Below, piece after piece: positions 63,663 through 64,000 of a DNA stretch of 64,000 nucleotides. Position 1 is the stretch's first letter; every line of letters begins with the position of its first letter. Source of the DNA: Marinobacter sp. F3R08 (GTDB taxonomy: Bacteria > Pseudomonadota > Gammaproteobacteria > Pseudomonadales > Oleiphilaceae). The DNA is taken from NCBI RefSeq assembly GCF_018860425.1, contig NZ_JAHKPI010000020.1:310001-374000 (forward strand), written 5' to 3'. Both the position numbers and the translations under genes were made by a program. The notes under the pieces are model-generated. The model searched no databases. It worked only from the letters and a program-made list of their open reading frames with translations, and was not told the DNA's origin.

Positions 63663-63697
63663 AGAGGCACCGGAGTTTATCCAGCCCCGGTGCCTCT
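63663..63697 (-). terminator. Hairpin terminator of the truncated TRAP gene
   Basis: AGAGGCACCGG (63663-63673) is perfectly inverted at 63687-63697, with a 13-nt loop. On the minus strand a short T-rich tract follows. It should end transcription from the gene at the window edge before the potABCD operon. Confidence 0.75.
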
Positions 63698-63749
63698 CGT
63701 CTGATATGGCGCTCCGGCCTTCAGACCTTCAGAACGCCTTTTTCAGAAT

Positions 63750-64000
63750 TCAGTCCTCGGCCACGCTGTTCAGGTAGGCCTTGTCTGAAATGTTGGTCCA
63801 CTGACGTACCTGCTTGAGGTAGTCACGCTGGGACTGAATGATCTCCTTCGCCAGCTCATCTTCCTCGGCAGCCTCAGCAAGGAGCCTGTTGGTCGTGGTG
63901 CGCAGGGCATCGATGACTTCCGGCGGGAATACCTTATGGGTGACATCCGGATAGTCTTCTTTCATGCGATCCCAGGCCACACCGCTCTGGTGGGTGCTCT
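63750..64000 (-). CDS. TRAP transporter DctP-type binding protein, 3' part (5' end outside window)
   Basis: About 84 C-terminal residues are visible; the frame is open to the window edge, so an upstream start exists. The sequence VFPPEVIDALRTTTNRLLAEAAEEDELAKEIIQSQRDYL followed by NISDKAYLNSV matches the C-terminus of the TRAP binding-protein branch annotated for mannitol/chloroaromatic or dicarboxylate compounds (a shorter view: FPPEVIDALRTTTNRLLAE). Ligand and partners lie outside the window. It is distinct from TeaA. Confidence 0.75.
   Translation of the reverse strand, partial: STHQSGVAWDRMKEDYPDVTHKVFPPEVIDALRTTTNRLLAEAAEEDELAKEIIQSQRDYLKQVRQWTNISDKAYLNSVAED

Noticed and set aside
1..64000. 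tRNA, rRNA, CRISPR array, insertion sequence or prophage
   Set aside because: None was recognised by eye; no transposase, integrase or regularly spaced repeats were seen. A tRNA scan was not possible here.

Overview
The window looks like a chromosome segment of a marine, mildly halophilic gammaproteobacterium, most likely Marinobacter or a close relative. This is inferred from the gene content: a TeaABCD-type ectoine TRAP transporter, an LldEFG/Dld-II lactate module, a Shewanella/Marinobacter-style periplasmic formate dehydrogenase locus, PuuD-type purine oxidation and several polyamine and amino-acid importers. Coding density is high and strand use alternates in operon blocks. I saw no tRNA, rRNA, CRISPR array, transposase or prophage gene, so this is a metabolic, non-mobile region.

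Region 1 (1-5.3 kb) is a purine salvage/oxidation block. It holds the 3' part of a PuuD-type membrane urate hydroxylase with a C-terminal cytochrome c domain, a 2-oxoglutarate/Fe(II) oxygenase of the isopenicillin N synthase superfamily, an 8-oxoguanine deaminase-type amidohydrolase, and a BMP-family binding protein. Region 2 (5.3-24.7 kb) is a formate dehydrogenase supercluster. It starts with a MOT1-type oxyanion transporter, an HTH plus binding-protein-like regulator and a tungstate ABC importer (tupBCA). Next come cofactor genes fdhD-mobA-mobB-moeA, then an opposing operon of a multi-cluster ferredoxin-like protein, an Mrp/ApbC ATPase, a lipoate/biotin-ligase-like protein and a DUF6505-like protein. 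Last is the structural operon: DUF3305, DUF3306, TorD-like chaperone, small Tat protein, fdhABC, a 41-residue membrane peptide and a TusA-like protein. The logic is metal uptake, pyranopterin cofactor assembly, sulfuration, chaperoning, Tat export, and membrane formate oxidation.

Region 3 (24.9-36.2 kb) has a chemoreceptor, a small coiled-coil stress-type protein, a small membrane protein, a six-gene LivGHMKF plus acyl-CoA ligase operon, an enoyl-CoA hydratase and an NfsA-type nitroreductase. Region 4 (36.2-43.7 kb) is a lactate oxidation operon (lutA-lutB-lutC-dld) with a divergent FadR/GntR regulator; two perfect 17-bp palindromes in the shared intergenic region are the likely operators. 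An orphan ParA ATPase follows.

Region 5 (43.9-49.8 kb) has a minus-strand run: an Nmad3-type protein (nucleotide-modification-associated domain), eutB, eutC and a free-standing version of the OvoA C-terminal methyltransferase. A luciferase-like monooxygenase and a small alpha/beta hydrolase follow on the plus strand. Region 6 (49.9-64 kb) has the teaABCD ectoine transporter operon, a 7TMR-DISM diguanylate cyclase, two tandem PotABCD-type polyamine importer operons of different gene order, and the 3' end of another TRAP binding protein.

The least conventional points are the Nmad3/eutBC/ovothiol-methyltransferase run, the uncharacterised oxygenase in the purine block, the formate dehydrogenase accessory set (including an FdhD lacking the second cysteine of the E. 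coli CxxC motif), and long perfect hairpins inside two operons.
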